From Corynebacterium glaucum (GTDB taxonomy: Bacteria > Actinomycetota > Actinomycetes > Mycobacteriales > Mycobacteriaceae), in contig NZ_CP047358.1 of NCBI RefSeq assembly GCF_030408855.1, positions 1,984,001 to 2,048,000 of the forward strand: a stretch of DNA of 64,000 nt, given 5' to 3'. The notes under the pieces were generated by a model that saw only the letters and a list, made by a program, of their open reading frames with translations, did not search any database and was not told the origin of the DNA. The position numbers and the translations under genes were made by a program. The stretch's first letter is position 1. Each line of letters starts with the position of its first letter. This document shows positions 46,472-56,649 of this stretch, one piece after another.

Positions 46472-47875
46472 ATGACTGACTCTTCAGCGTCATCTTCAGC
46501 GTCATCTTCGGCGACACCCACCCGCGTCAGCGACGCCCGCACCGGCGCCTGTCACGAGTCCACCGCGTTCCTGACGGACATGTACGAGCTGACCATGCTC
46601 GACGCCGCGCTACAGGACGGCACCGCCCACCGCAAGTGCGTGTTCGAGGTGTTCACCCGTCGCATGCCCAACGAACGCCGCTACGGCGTGGTCGCCGGCA
46701 CCGCGCGCGTGATCGACGCGATCGCCAGCTTCCGCTTCACCGAAGAGCAGATTGAGCTCGCGGACTTCCTCTCCAACGAGGCGAAGCAGTTCCTGCGCGA
46801 TTACAAGTTCACCGGCGACGTTGACGGTTACCGCGAAGGCGACCTCTACTTCCCCTACTCGCCGATCCTCACTGTGCGCGGCACGTTCGCCGAGTGCGTG
46901 ATTCTGGAGACGGTGATCCTCTCCATCTTGAACTACGACTCCGCAGTCGCATCTGCTGCCTCGCGCATGGTCTCAGCCGCAGACGGTAAGCCGATCATTG
47001 AGATGGGTTCACGCCGCACCCACGAGCAATCCGCCGTTACCGCAGCGCGCGCAACCTACATCGCAGGCTTCGACGCCACCTCCAACATGGAGGCGTCGCT
47101 GCGCTACGGCATCCCGGCCTCCGGCACCGCAGCGCACTCCTGGACGCTGCTGCACGTGGACGATAGTGGCAAGCCGGACGAGCGCGCCGCCTTCCGCGCC
47201 CAGATCGCGGCCACCGGCGTGGACACGACGCTGCTGGTGGACACCTTCGACATAACCAAGGGCGTTGAGAACGCCCTCGAGGTCGCCGGCACCGAGATCG
47301 GCGCGGTGCGCATCGACTCCGGCGATCTCGGCATCATGTCGCGCCGCGTACGCGCCCAGCTCGACGAGGCTGGGGCGTTCAACACCCGCATCATCGTCTC
47401 GAGCGACCTGGACGAGTTCGCTATCGCGGGCCTGCGCTCCGACCCGGTCGACGGATTCGGTGTGGGCACCTCGGTGGTCACGGGCTCGGGTGCTCCTACC
47501 GCGGGCTTGGTGTACAAACTCGTGGAGGTCGACGGGCACTCGGTGGCCAAGCGCTCCTCTGGCAAGGCGACCTACGGCGGCGCGAAAAGCGCGCTGCGCG
47601 CCTACCGCGCTTCGGGCGTCGCGGTTGCAGAAGTCGTCTACCCGCAGGGCGCTGAAATCACCCGCAAGCAAAACCTAGCCTACCGCGAGCTCGCGGTCCC
47701 GATGATCAGGGGCGGAGAACTTGTCGATGCCGCGTCTGACCCGTTCAACCTCGAAGCCGCCCGCACCACTCACCGGGACGCACTGCAGACGCTGCCTTGG
47801 GAGGGCCTGGCACTCTCGCGCGGCGAAGTCGCCATCCCGACGCACTTCGTCGGCTTCCCCGAGCCCGCCGAATAA
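46472..47875 (+). CDS. pncB: Nicotinate phosphoribosyltransferase
   Basis: The 467-residue enzyme makes nicotinate mononucleotide from nicotinate and PRPP and works downstream of Pnc[12 protein letters not shown] is the N-terminal motif, [11 protein letters not shown] is the active-site block and [13 protein letters not shown] carries the phosphate-binding site. The first 15 residues are a Ser/Ala run encoded by three tandem 12-bp units (TCATCTTCAGCG type), probably disordered. The gene is divergent to clpS. Confidence 0.93.
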   Translation: MTDSSASSSASSSATPTRVSDARTGACHESTAFLTDMYELTMLDAALQDGTAHRKCVFEVFTRRMPNERRYGVVAGTARVIDAIASFRFTEEQIELADFLSNEAKQFLRDYKFTGDVDGYREGDLYFPYSPILTVRGTFAECVILETVILSILNYDSAVASAASRMVSAADGKPIIEMGSRRTHEQSAVTAARATYIAGFDATSNMEASLRYGIPASGTAAHSWTLLHVDDSGKPDERAAFRAQIAATGVDTTLLVDTFDITKGVENALEVAGTEIGAVRIDSGDLGIMSRRVRAQLDEAGAFNTRIIVSSDLDEFAIAGLRSDPVDGFGVGTSVVTGSGAPTAGLVYKLVEVDGHSVAKRSSGKATYGGAKSALRAYRASGVAVAEVVYPQGAEITRKQNLAYRELAVPMIRGGELVDAASDPFNLEAARTTHRDALQTLPWEGLALSRGEVAIPTHFVGFPEPAE

Positions 47876-47886
47876 GCTCGACGGTT

Positions 47887-49845
47887 GTGAGCCAGCCCCT
47901 GTCGCAAACTACCGAAGACCTCCTCTCGGCCGCCGTCGACGCCATCGGCGGCACCCCGCGCCCCGGTCAGCTCGCGATGGCCCAGGCCGTCACCCGCGCC
48001 TTCGACTCTGAGCGCCACCTCGCAGTGCAGGCCGGCACCGGCACCGGCAAATCGCTCGCGTACCTCGTCCCTTCGATCCTGCATGCCCAGCGCACCAACT
48101 CCACCGTGGTGGTTTCCACCGCCACGATCGCGCTGCAGCGCCAGCTCGTGGAGCGCGACCTTCCGCGGCTTGCCGACGCCCTCGAGCCACTCATGGAGCG
48201 CCGGCCGACTTTCGCCATCTTGAAAGGCCGGAACAACTACCTCTGCCTCCATAAGCTTTCGCTTGACGACGACACGCCCGACGCGCTCATCGAGGAAGAC
48301 AACCTGAGCAGAATCGGACGCGAAGTGAAGCGAGTTGCCGAGTGGGCCGAGGAGACCGAGACCGGCGACCGCGACGACCTCGCCCCAGGTGTGTCAGACC
48401 TGGTGTGGCGCCAAGTATCGGTGACCTCGTCGGAGTGCCTCGGCGCCGCGCGCTGCCCGCACGGTGAGGAATGCTTCGCCCAGCTCGCCCGCGAAGCTGC
48501 CGGCGAAGTCGACGTTGTGGTGACCAACCACGCCATGCTTGCCATCGACGCACTCAGTGACGTGCAGATTCTGCCCGAGCACTCCGCGGTGGTGATCGAC
48601 GAGGCCCACGAACTCGACGACCGCATCACCGCCGTGGCCACCAACATCATCTCGGACCGCGCGCTCACGCTCGCCGCCCGCCGCGCCGGCAAACTCGGCG
48701 CAGATACAGCGGTACTCAAGGACGTCGTCGATGATTTCAACGCTGCGATCGGCATCGAGGAACCGGGCCGCTGGGAGACTATCTCCGAGCCGGCCCGCGC
48801 CGCTTTTGCCGCCCTCTCCTCCGCGCTGGGCAAGACCTACACCGCAATCGCGGACGCACCACCCGGCGAATCGGAGAATAACCCCGAGACCTTCGCTGAA
48901 CGCGGCAATTTGAAGAACCACCTCTCCGACCTCCAAAGCGCCGTCGACCGCATCCTGAGCGTCTTCGACGAAGAGGACGTGACTAAACACCGCGACGTCG
49001 TCTGGCTGAGCCGCCGCGAGCGCGGCGACGACGCCGTCTCGGTCGCCCCGCTCTCCGTCGCCACGCTCTTGCGCTCCCAGCTTTTCGCTGACACCACCGT
49101 GGTGCTCGCCTCAGCGACGCTCAACGTCGGCGGCAACTTCAACGCCATGGCCGCAGCCTGGGGCCTGCCCGACGGCAAATGGGACTCCCTCGACGCGGGC
49201 ACGCCGTTCAACCCGTCAAAGGCCGGCATTCTCTACACCGCGCGCCACCTGCCCCCGCCCGGCCGCGACGGCCTCACCGACCAAACTCTCGACGAGATCG
49301 CCGAGCTGATCACCGCCGCCGGCGGGCGCACCCTTGGCCTGTTCTCTTCCCGCCGCGCAGCCGAGCAGGCCGCCGAAGCAATGCGCTCTCGCCTCCCCTT
49401 TGACATCTACCTCCAGGGCGAGGACTCCACCGGCGCGCTCGTAGACAAGTTCGCCAAAGCCGAGAACTCCTGCCTCTTCGGCACTCTCTCCCTGTGGCAA
49501 GGCGTGGACGTCCCGGGTAGCGCTTTATCGCTCGTGATCATCGACCGCATCCCCTTCCCCCGCCCCGACGATCCCCTGCTCCAAGCACGCTCCAACGCCG
49601 CCGATGCCGCAGGACGCTCCGGCTTCATGGAGGTCTCCGCCACGCACGCCGCACTCCTCCTCGCCCAAGGTACGGGCAGGTTGTTGCGCTCAGTAGACGA
49701 TCGCGGGGTCATCGCGGTCTTGGACAGTCGCTTATCGACGAAGCGTTACGGCGCTTTCCTGCGATCCTCACTCCTCCCGTTCTGGCAGACCACCGACCCG
49801 GAAGTCGCCCGCGGAGCCCTGCGCCGCCTCGTCGCCAGCTCTTAG
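47887..49845 (+). CDS. dinG: DinG-family ATP-dependent DNA helicase
   Basis: The 652-residue XPD-like 5'-3' helicase has Walker A AGTGTGKS (about 49-56), four Cys that fit an Fe-S cluster (NYLC...SSECLGAARCPHGEEC) and VIDEAHEL (DEAH box). TLSLWQGVDVPG and GRLLRSVDDRG are C-terminal motifs. The GTG at 47887 is 11 bases after pncB; no strong Shine-Dalgarno. It may resolve R-loops or repair intermediates. It carries one CGTCGATAAGC copy at 49730. Confidence 0.92.
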   Translation: MSQPLSQTTEDLLSAAVDAIGGTPRPGQLAMAQAVTRAFDSERHLAVQAGTGTGKSLAYLVPSILHAQRTNSTVVVSTATIALQRQLVERDLPRLADALEPLMERRPTFAILKGRNNYLCLHKLSLDDDTPDALIEEDNLSRIGREVKRVAEWAEETETGDRDDLAPGVSDLVWRQVSVTSSECLGAARCPHGEECFAQLAREAAGEVDVVVTNHAMLAIDALSDVQILPEHSAVVIDEAHELDDRITAVATNIISDRALTLAARRAGKLGADTAVLKDVVDDFNAAIGIEEPGRWETISEPARAAFAALSSALGKTYTAIADAPPGESENNPETFAERGNLKNHLSDLQSAVDRILSVFDEEDVTKHRDVVWLSRRERGDDAVSVAPLSVATLLRSQLFADTTVVLASATLNVGGNFNAMAAAWGLPDGKWDSLDAGTPFNPSKAGILYTARHLPPPGRDGLTDQTLDEIAELITAAGGRTLGLFSSRRAAEQAAEAMRSRLPFDIYLQGEDSTGALVDKFAKAENSCLFGTLSLWQGVDVPGSALSLVIIDRIPFPRPDDPLLQARSNAADAAGRSGFMEVSATHAALLLAQGTGRLLRSVDDRGVIAVLDSRLSTKRYGAFLRSSLLPFWQTTDPEVARGALRRLVASS

Positions 49846-49872
49846 CCCCGCCCCGCCTCCACCGGCTCCCTT

Positions 49873-50002
49873 GAGGTCTACATTCGTACCCCCGACTTGT
49901 AGACGTCAGCCGAATCCGCGCCCCACCTGTCACACGCGAACTGCACGTTTGTCCCGGCACCCCGCTTGACGTCTACACCCAGGAGCCGCAAATGTAGACC
50001 TC
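49873..50002. repeat. Nested inverted repeats built on GTCTACA/TGTAGAC
   Basis: Outer arms GAGGTCTACATT (49873-49884) and AATGTAGACCTC (49991-50002) are perfect inverses. Inner arms TGTAGACGTC (49898-49907) and GACGTCTACA (49968-49977) also are. All four contain GTCTACA or its complement. The whole lies between the convergent dinG and Pth2-like genes. It could be a bidirectional RNA structure or a short mobile repeat. Confidence 0.6.
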
Positions 50003-50750
50003 AGCTGATGGGGGCGGTGCCGGACGGGAGTGCCACGACGGTCACCGATCCAGGTGCGACCTCCGTGTAACCAGCGTCTCGGACAACCACAGCATTCGGG
50101 TGGCCCGAGCACTTCGCGAAAGCCTCCGGGTCCACCTCGCGCACGGAGAGCACGAAGCCGGTTTTTGCCCAGGCGCGGGCTTTTTCCAACGGCAGCGCCG
50201 CGGCATAGAGCATCGAAGCGTGGCCGACCTGAGCGGCTGCTTTGCCTAATGACATGGTCAAGGAGGCGTCGATAAGCAAAAGTGGCCCCTCGGTGACGAT
50301 CGGGGTGGTAGTGCTGTCCTCGAGCTCGGTGCCTTTGATCTGCAGTTTTGCGATAGCGGGCGGGACTTCGTTGGTGGCAGACGGGACGAACGCTCGGGCA
50401 GTGCCGACGGTGACACCGGGCAGAACTTGCACGTTGTCCCACGCCTTGTTTCGCGCGCGGCGGGCGACTTTTCGAATGCGGTGCGAGTACCACGCGGCGA
50501 GGTGTTCGCGCCAGAATCCCTCGGAGCCCGCGCGCTCGTCGAGGCATACGGCGACGACGGCGCGGGCGGCATCTGTGAGCACCTGGTTACGTGCGGGCGG
50601 ATCTTGCTTGGGCAAGTTGAGCGCGAGCTGCATCGCCTGGACCGTGGACGGATCGTCCCGGTCCTCGGTTCGGTTCCGGTAATCCCCTTCGATCAACTCC
50701 GCGAGCAGGGCATGAGCCGCGGCGAAGGAGTCTGCCTGTTGCTCGGTCAC
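50001..50750 (-). CDS. Pth2-like (peptidyl-tRNA hydrolase 2 type) protein
   Basis: The 249-residue protein has a C-terminal domain with SLTMSLGKAAAQVGHASMLY, resembling the KxxAQxxHA helix of Pth2, and VVRDAGYTEVAPGSVTVVAL as later strand and loop. The N-terminal 110 residues are a separate region, not recognised. Activity on peptidyl-tRNA is inferred. GTG start overlaps the serB stop (GTGA). Confidence 0.65.
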   Translation of the reverse strand: MTEQQADSFAAAHALLAELIEGDYRNRTEDRDDPSTVQAMQLALNLPKQDPPARNQVLTDAARAVVAVCLDERAGSEGFWREHLAAWYSHRIRKVARRARNKAWDNVQVLPGVTVGTARAFVPSATNEVPPAIAKLQIKGTELEDSTTTPIVTEGPLLLIDASLTMSLGKAAAQVGHASMLYAAALPLEKARAWAKTGFVLSVREVDPEAFAKCSGHPNAVVVRDAGYTEVAPGSVTVVALPSGTAPIS

Positions 50751-52000
50751 GAAAGCGGGACTCGGCCGTCGATACCCGCGGTGGTGTTCGCGTGGTCGAT
50801 CTCTTCGCGGGGGATGCCGAGGATGTAGAGGACCTCATCCAGGAACGGGTGGTTCACGCTGGCGTCCGCGACTTCTTTGAGAGCGGGCTTCGCGTTGAAG
50901 GCGATGCCGAGGCCGGCGCGAGAGAGCATGTCGATGTCATTCGCACCGTCGCCGACTGCCACCGTCTGGTTCATGGTGAGCCCGGAGTCAGCGGCGAATT
51001 CCTCGAGAAAGTCGGCCTTCGCGGTGCGGTCGACGACCTTGCCGGTGACGCGGCCGGTGAGCTTGCCGTCCACGATCTCAAGAGTGTTGGCGCGCACGTA
51101 GTCCAACTCCAAGTCCTCGGCGAGACCCTCAAGCACCTGGATGAAGCCACCGGACACCACTGCGGTGCGGTAGCCCATGGAGTTCAGCGTCCGGATTGTC
51201 GTGCGCGCGCCCGGAGTGAGCTCAATCTGGGCGGCGACCTCGTCGATGACCGAGGCGTCGAGGCCTGCAAGGGCTTTCACTCGTTCACGCAAGGACTCCT
51301 CGAAGTCGAGCTCGCCACGCATCGCGCGATCCGTGACTTCGGCGACTTCAGCCTCCTTGCCTGCGTGGGCGGCGAGCATCTCGATGACCTCGCCGGTGAT
51401 CAAGGTGGAGTCGCAGTCGAAGCACACCAGGCGCTTCGCGCGGCGATGCAGGCCCGCGTGCTCCATCGCGATATCGATGCCCAACTCGGCGGAAAGTTCG
51501 GCGAGCTGCCTACGTATTTCCTTGCCGTCGCCCGGGGTGTAGTCCGGAATAGTGATGCGGAATTCAAGTCCAGTCACCGGGTACTGGGCGATGCCGCGAA
51601 TCACGTTGATGTTCGCGCCGAAACTTGCGAGTACTTCGCCGAGGCGAGATACCGCTGCGGCGGTGACCGGGTTGCCCAGTGCGACCACGACGTGAGTGGA
51701 GCTTGCTCTTGAAACCTGGGCAGTATCTGCCCCGGTTTCGATAGTCACCCGCTGTCCAAACTCCCATAGTTCGGCACGGAGGTCGCGCTCAAGGTCCGTC
51801 AGTGCCTGCGGGTTCATGCCGACGAGTGCCGCCAGCATGAGACGCCCGCGGAAGTTGGTCTGCTCAACGTCGATCAACTGCACCTCATGCCGAGCGAGCG
51901 CGGTGAAAAACGCGGCTGACACGCCCGGGCGGTCCGGGCCGGAGGTAGTGATGATCGCAGGCTTTAAACCTTCCTGCAGTTCGACCTCGAGTGCGGGCAT
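50747..52000 (-). CDS. serB: Phosphoserine phosphatase with N-terminal ACT domains
   Basis: The 417-residue enzyme makes serine from phosphoserine. Two ACT-like domains (about 10-170) precede the HAD domain with FDCDSTLITGEV (nucleophile Asp), VSGGFIQVLEGLA and GDGANDIDML. This layout is the mycobacterial SerB2 type, where ACT domains sense serine. Confidence 0.94.
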   Translation of the reverse strand: MPALEVELQEGLKPAIITTSGPDRPGVSAAFFTALARHEVQLIDVEQTNFRGRLMLAALVGMNPQALTDLERDLRAELWEFGQRVTIETGADTAQVSRASSTHVVVALGNPVTAAAVSRLGEVLASFGANINVIRGIAQYPVTGLEFRITIPDYTPGDGKEIRRQLAELSAELGIDIAMEHAGLHRRAKRLVCFDCDSTLITGEVIEMLAAHAGKEAEVAEVTDRAMRGELDFEESLRERVKALAGLDASVIDEVAAQIELTPGARTTIRTLNSMGYRTAVVSGGFIQVLEGLAEDLELDYVRANTLEIVDGKLTGRVTGKVVDRTAKADFLEEFAADSGLTMNQTVAVGDGANDIDMLSRAGLGIAFNAKPALKEVADASVNHPFLDEVLYILGIPREEIDHANTTAGIDGRVPLS

Positions 52001-52070
52001 GGTCGGCTCACTTTCGTGTCTGTGGGGGGCACGGGGCTATTCCCCGCGTCCCCGCGCAGGTTAGCACGGC

Positions 52071-52098
52071 AAAGCCCCTCATCTATCGATGAGGGGCT
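52071..52098 (-). terminator. Terminator downstream of ctaD
   Basis: On the minus strand AGCCCCTCATC-GATA-GATGAGGGGCT is followed by TTGCC; the stem is 11 bp. Confidence 0.8.
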
Positions 52099-52130
52099 AC
52101 TGCGTTCAGGAGGATCTGACCGCGCTGAAG

Positions 52131-53909
52131 TTACGCGCTCGGGGAGGTCTTCGAGCCTGGGCCGTCGACGTGATCGAACTCGTGGCTCGCACCCTTCCAC
52201 GTTGCCGGGGTGTCCTCAGAGTGGCCGGTGTGAGCTTCACGGCGCAGGGTCTCAACCATGTGCGGGTAGTGCAGCTCGAATGCCGGGCGCTCGGAACGGA
52301 TGCGCGGCAGGGAGGTGAAGTTGTGGCGCGGCGGCGGGCAGGAAGTTGCCCACTCGAGGGAGTTGCCGTAGCCCCACGGATCGTCCACGGTGACGATCTC
52401 GCCGTAGCGCCAAGACTTGAACACGTTCCAGATGAACGGGATCATGCCAAGACCCAGGATCAGTGCGCCCACGGTGGAAACCTGATTTAGGAGCGTGAAG
52501 CCGTCGGTGTCCAGGTAGTCGGCGTAACGGCGCGGCATACCCATGTTGCCCAGCCAGTGCTGCACCAGGAAGGTCATGTTGAAGCCGATGAACACCAGCC
52601 AGAAGGAAAGCTTCGCCAGCTTCTCGTCCAGCATGCGACCCGTCATCTTCGGGAACCAGAAGTGGACACCTGCGATCGCGGAGAACACCACGGTACCGAA
52701 GAGGGTGTAGTGGAAGTGAGCAACCACGAAGTAGGAATCGTGCAGGTGGAAGTCCAGCGGCGGAGAAGCGAGCATGATGCCGGTCAGACCACCGAAGAGG
52801 AAGGTGAACAGGAAGCCCATGACCCACATCATCGGGGAATTGAAGGTGATGCGACCGTTCCACATCGTGCCCACCCAGTTGAAGAACTTCACACCGGTCG
52901 GAACGGCGATCAGGAAGGTCATGAAGGAGAAGAACGGCAGAAGTACTGCGCCGGTGGCGAACATGTGGTGCGCCCACACTGCCATCGACAGGCCTGCAAT
53001 CGCCAGGGTTGCGAAGACCAGGCCGATGTAGCCAAAGATCGGCTTGCGACTGAAGACCGGGATGATCTCGGAGATGATGCCGAAGAACGGCAGTGCGAGA
53101 ACGTAGACCTCCGGGTGGCCGAAGAACCAGAAGAGGTGCTGCCACAGGATGGCACCGCCGTTAGCGGTGTCGTAGATGTGGCCGCCAAGCAAGCGGTCGA
53201 AGAGAACGCCCATTGCAGCTGCGGTCAGCAGCGGGAAGATCATCAGTGCAATGATCGAGGTCACAAAGATGGTCCAGGTGAATACCGGCAGGCGGAACAT
53301 GGTCATACCCGGCGCGCGCATGGTTAGCACGGTGGTGAGCATGTTGACCGCCGAAGCAATGGTGCCGACACCGGTCGCACCGACACCCACGACCCAAAGG
53401 TTCGCGGACACGGACGGGGTGTGCGTTGCATCAGCCAGCGGCATGTACATGGTCCAGCCGAAGTCGGCCGCACCGCCCGGGGTGAGGAAGCCCGCAAGCA
53501 TTGCGAAGACACCGACAGTGGTGACCCAGAAACCAAACGCGTTCAGACGCGGGAACGCCACGTCCGGCGCGCCGATCTGCAGCGGCAGCACGTAGTTGGC
53601 GAAGCCCCACACGATCGGGGTGCCGAATGCCAGAAGCATCACGGTGCCGTGCATGGTGAAGAGCTGGTTGAACTGCTCGTTCGACAGGAGCTGAAGCCCC
53701 GGGCTGAACAGCTCGGCGCGGATGAGCAAGGCCATCAGGCCGCCCACGAAGAACCAGACGAACGACATGATGATGTACATCACGCCCAGTTCCTTGTGGT
53801 CGGTCGTGGTCAGCTGCTTATACATCTGGGAACCCCGGCGTGCGTTGCCAGTCGGTTCCGGACGAGTCGGCGGGACGTAATTGTCCAGCCTTGGCGCCAC
53901 AGCGGTCAT
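52131..53909 (-). CDS. ctaD: Cytochrome c oxidase subunit I
   Basis: The 592-residue, 12-helix core subunit of the aa3 oxidase binds heme a, heme a3 and Cu[14 protein letters not shown] (low-spin heme His), [17 protein letters not shown] (CuB His with Tyr) and [17 protein letters not shown] [13 protein letters not shown] regions are visible. [15 protein letters not shown] has the a3 His. A long cytosolic C-terminal extension with [12 protein letters not shown] is corynebacterial. Transcribed alone, with a terminator after it. Confidence 0.96.
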   Translation of the reverse strand: MTAVAPRLDNYVPPTRPEPTGNARRGSQMYKQLTTTDHKELGVMYIIMSFVWFFVGGLMALLIRAELFSPGLQLLSNEQFNQLFTMHGTVMLLAFGTPIVWGFANYVLPLQIGAPDVAFPRLNAFGFWVTTVGVFAMLAGFLTPGGAADFGWTMYMPLADATHTPSVSANLWVVGVGATGVGTIASAVNMLTTVLTMRAPGMTMFRLPVFTWTIFVTSIIALMIFPLLTAAAMGVLFDRLLGGHIYDTANGGAILWQHLFWFFGHPEVYVLALPFFGIISEIIPVFSRKPIFGYIGLVFATLAIAGLSMAVWAHHMFATGAVLLPFFSFMTFLIAVPTGVKFFNWVGTMWNGRITFNSPMMWVMGFLFTFLFGGLTGIMLASPPLDFHLHDSYFVVAHFHYTLFGTVVFSAIAGVHFWFPKMTGRMLDEKLAKLSFWLVFIGFNMTFLVQHWLGNMGMPRRYADYLDTDGFTLLNQVSTVGALILGLGMIPFIWNVFKSWRYGEIVTVDDPWGYGNSLEWATSCPPPRHNFTSLPRIRSERPAFELHYPHMVETLRREAHTGHSEDTPATWKGASHEFDHVDGPGSKTSPSA

Positions 53910-54195
53910 ACGATCCTCCTGAATACGGCCTCAGGACTCCCCCCGCAATTACGCAGGTGAAGCACGAAAAGCCAAATTTGATACCGGATAATAATAACTA
54001 TCGGTTCATGAAATTGCCAGCCTCCACAGGCGGGCTACGGCCCTGAGTCTATCCTTCCGGCCTCGGTGTTTGGGATTATGGCTAGTCAACTGTCTATTAA
54101 CGCAGTTCAGGACCGAAACAAAAGCCGCGCCAGCCACCGTGGGTTAACCCAAACGGGGGCGCGCGGCGTGTGAGCCGGACGGCCAACAGTATGAC
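53910..54195. other. ctaD upstream region
   Basis: No gene seen in 286 bases. It must hold the ctaD promoter. The stretch at 53970-54010 is notably AT-rich (ataataataac). The right part carries the nrdF terminator. Confidence 0.6.
54118..54167 (-). terminator. Probable terminator of nrdF
   Basis: On the minus strand GCCGCGC...GCGCGGC enclose a second dyad (GGGTTAACCC), and TTTTG follows. Confidence 0.55.
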
Positions 54196-55266
<1,071 letters not shown>

Positions 55267-55385
55267 TCACAACACCTATATATTTCTTATGCGAGTTCTA
55301 TAGCTGAACCTGCTCACACCACACCGGGAGAGCTTGATTAAACTATTAATCGTTTCGAGGCACGCAACCAGGACGAAGGAGAACT

Positions 55386-56099
55386 ATGCCGGCCCCCCGA
55401 GAGTCCGCAGCCGAGCCGCTGTTGGCGTCAGTCCTCGCCACACTGGGCAAGGAAATCGTCTCCGGGGCAATGCCCGCCGGTCACACCTTCACCCTGCAAG
55501 ACCTCTCAACCCGGTTTGAAATTTCGCGCACCGTCGCCCGAGAGGCCATGCGCGCGCTGGAGCAGCTCGGCTTGGTCACCTCGTCCCGCCGCGTCGGCAT
55601 TCGTGTGCTTCCCCAGAGCGAGTGGGCAGTTTTCGACCGCTCAGTCATTGCTTGGCGCTTGGCCTGCGAGTCCCAGCGGCCTGACCAAATCCGCTCGCTG
55701 GATTCGCTGCGCACCGCCGTCGAGCCGATCGCCGCAGCTCTCGCTGCCATCAACGCGAACGAGGAGCAAGTCGCACGGCTGAAAGAGCTCGCGCAGCATC
55801 TCTCAGAGCTCACGGAAGCCGGGGCGGGTAACACTGAGGAGTTCCTGGAATCAGACAAGGAGTTCCACACCCTCCTCCTCATTGCATCGGGCAACGAAAT
55901 GTTCGCCGCTCTCGCCGAGCCCATCATGAACGTGCTCGAAGGCCGCACCCGGTACGGCATCATGCCGGATGAGCCGGAGATCGCCACCATGCGCCTCCAT
56001 TCCGACCTCGCCGAAGCCATTGAGCGCGGCGATGTCCAGGCCTCCGAGCGCACCTCCCGCAGCCTCCTGCACGGCATCAGCCAGTTCATGGAAATCTAG
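55386..56099 (+). CDS. FadR-subfamily GntR regulator (GntR1/2-like)
   Basis: The 237-residue regulator has an N-terminal winged helix (LQDLSTRFEISRTVAREAMRALEQLGLV) and a helical FCD ligand domain (SDKEFHTLLLIASGN; LHSDLAEAIERGD). VLPQSEWAVFDRSVIAWRL resembles the C. glutamicum gluconate regulators GntR1/GntR2, so a sugar-acid ligand is likely. GAAGGAG precedes the ATG. One CGTCGATAAGC copy lies just after the stop (56109). Confidence 0.85.
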   Translation: MPAPRESAAEPLLASVLATLGKEIVSGAMPAGHTFTLQDLSTRFEISRTVAREAMRALEQLGLVTSSRRVGIRVLPQSEWAVFDRSVIAWRLACESQRPDQIRSLDSLRTAVEPIAAALAAINANEEQVARLKELAQHLSELTEAGAGNTEEFLESDKEFHTLLLIASGNEMFAALAEPIMNVLEGRTRYGIMPDEPEIATMRLHSDLAEAIERGDVQASERTSRSLLHGISQFMEI

Positions 56100-56195
56100 A
56101 AGCTTTTCGCTTATCGACGGCCTGCCGGACGCGACTCCCACTCCCCCATGCGTTTGCCATTGCCGGGCAAACTTCGCGGTCCTAAACTTCCCCGC

Positions 56196-56630
56196 ATGAC
56201 TATTTCAACGTCTGCGTACATGTCGTTCCCGGGAATTGCCGCCGAGGCTTTCAAGTTCTACCACTCAGTATTCGGCGGTGATCTGCATGTGATTACTTAC
56301 GGTGAGCAGATCGACGCCGGCGTCGAATTCCCCTTTGACGCCCCACGCGAGGCGGTCGCCAACGGGTTCCTATCGGGTCCGTTCTCGCTCACCGGTGGCG
56401 ACGACCTTCAGCGCTCCGCCGAGAAGTTGAGCCCCGGCGACATCAACTTCACCGCCGAGGTGTCTAGCCACGAAGAAGGCGAGCAGCTCATTGAGAAGCT
56501 GACCGCCGACGGTGGCCTAGTGCACATGCCGTTCGCGGTGGCACCGTGGGGCGATCGCTTCGGTGTCGTCGAAGACCGTTTTGGCGTGCGCTGGAATGTC
56601 ACCACCTCCAGCGACGGCGGTCAAAACTAA
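56196..56630 (+). CDS. VOC/glyoxalase-fold protein (PhnB-like)
   Basis: The 144-residue protein has the PhnB-type start AYMSFPGIAAEAFKFYHSVFGGDL and the tail PWGDRFGVVEDRFGVRWNV. These dimeric VOC proteins bind metals or small molecules; the function here is unknown. TAAACT at 56183-56188 is seven bases before the ATG, so the mRNA is probably leaderless. Confidence 0.85.
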   Translation: MTISTSAYMSFPGIAAEAFKFYHSVFGGDLHVITYGEQIDAGVEFPFDAPREAVANGFLSGPFSLTGGDDLQRSAEKLSPGDINFTAEVSSHEEGEQLIEKLTADGGLVHMPFAVAPWGDRFGVVEDRFGVRWNVTTSSDGGQN

Positions 56631-56649
56631 CTACGCAAGATCGGCCCGC

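Noticed and set aside
46481..46515. Three tandem 12-bp units at the start of pncB as a regulatory repeat
   Set aside because: They lie inside the coding frame and encode a Ser/Ala run; simple slippage explains them.
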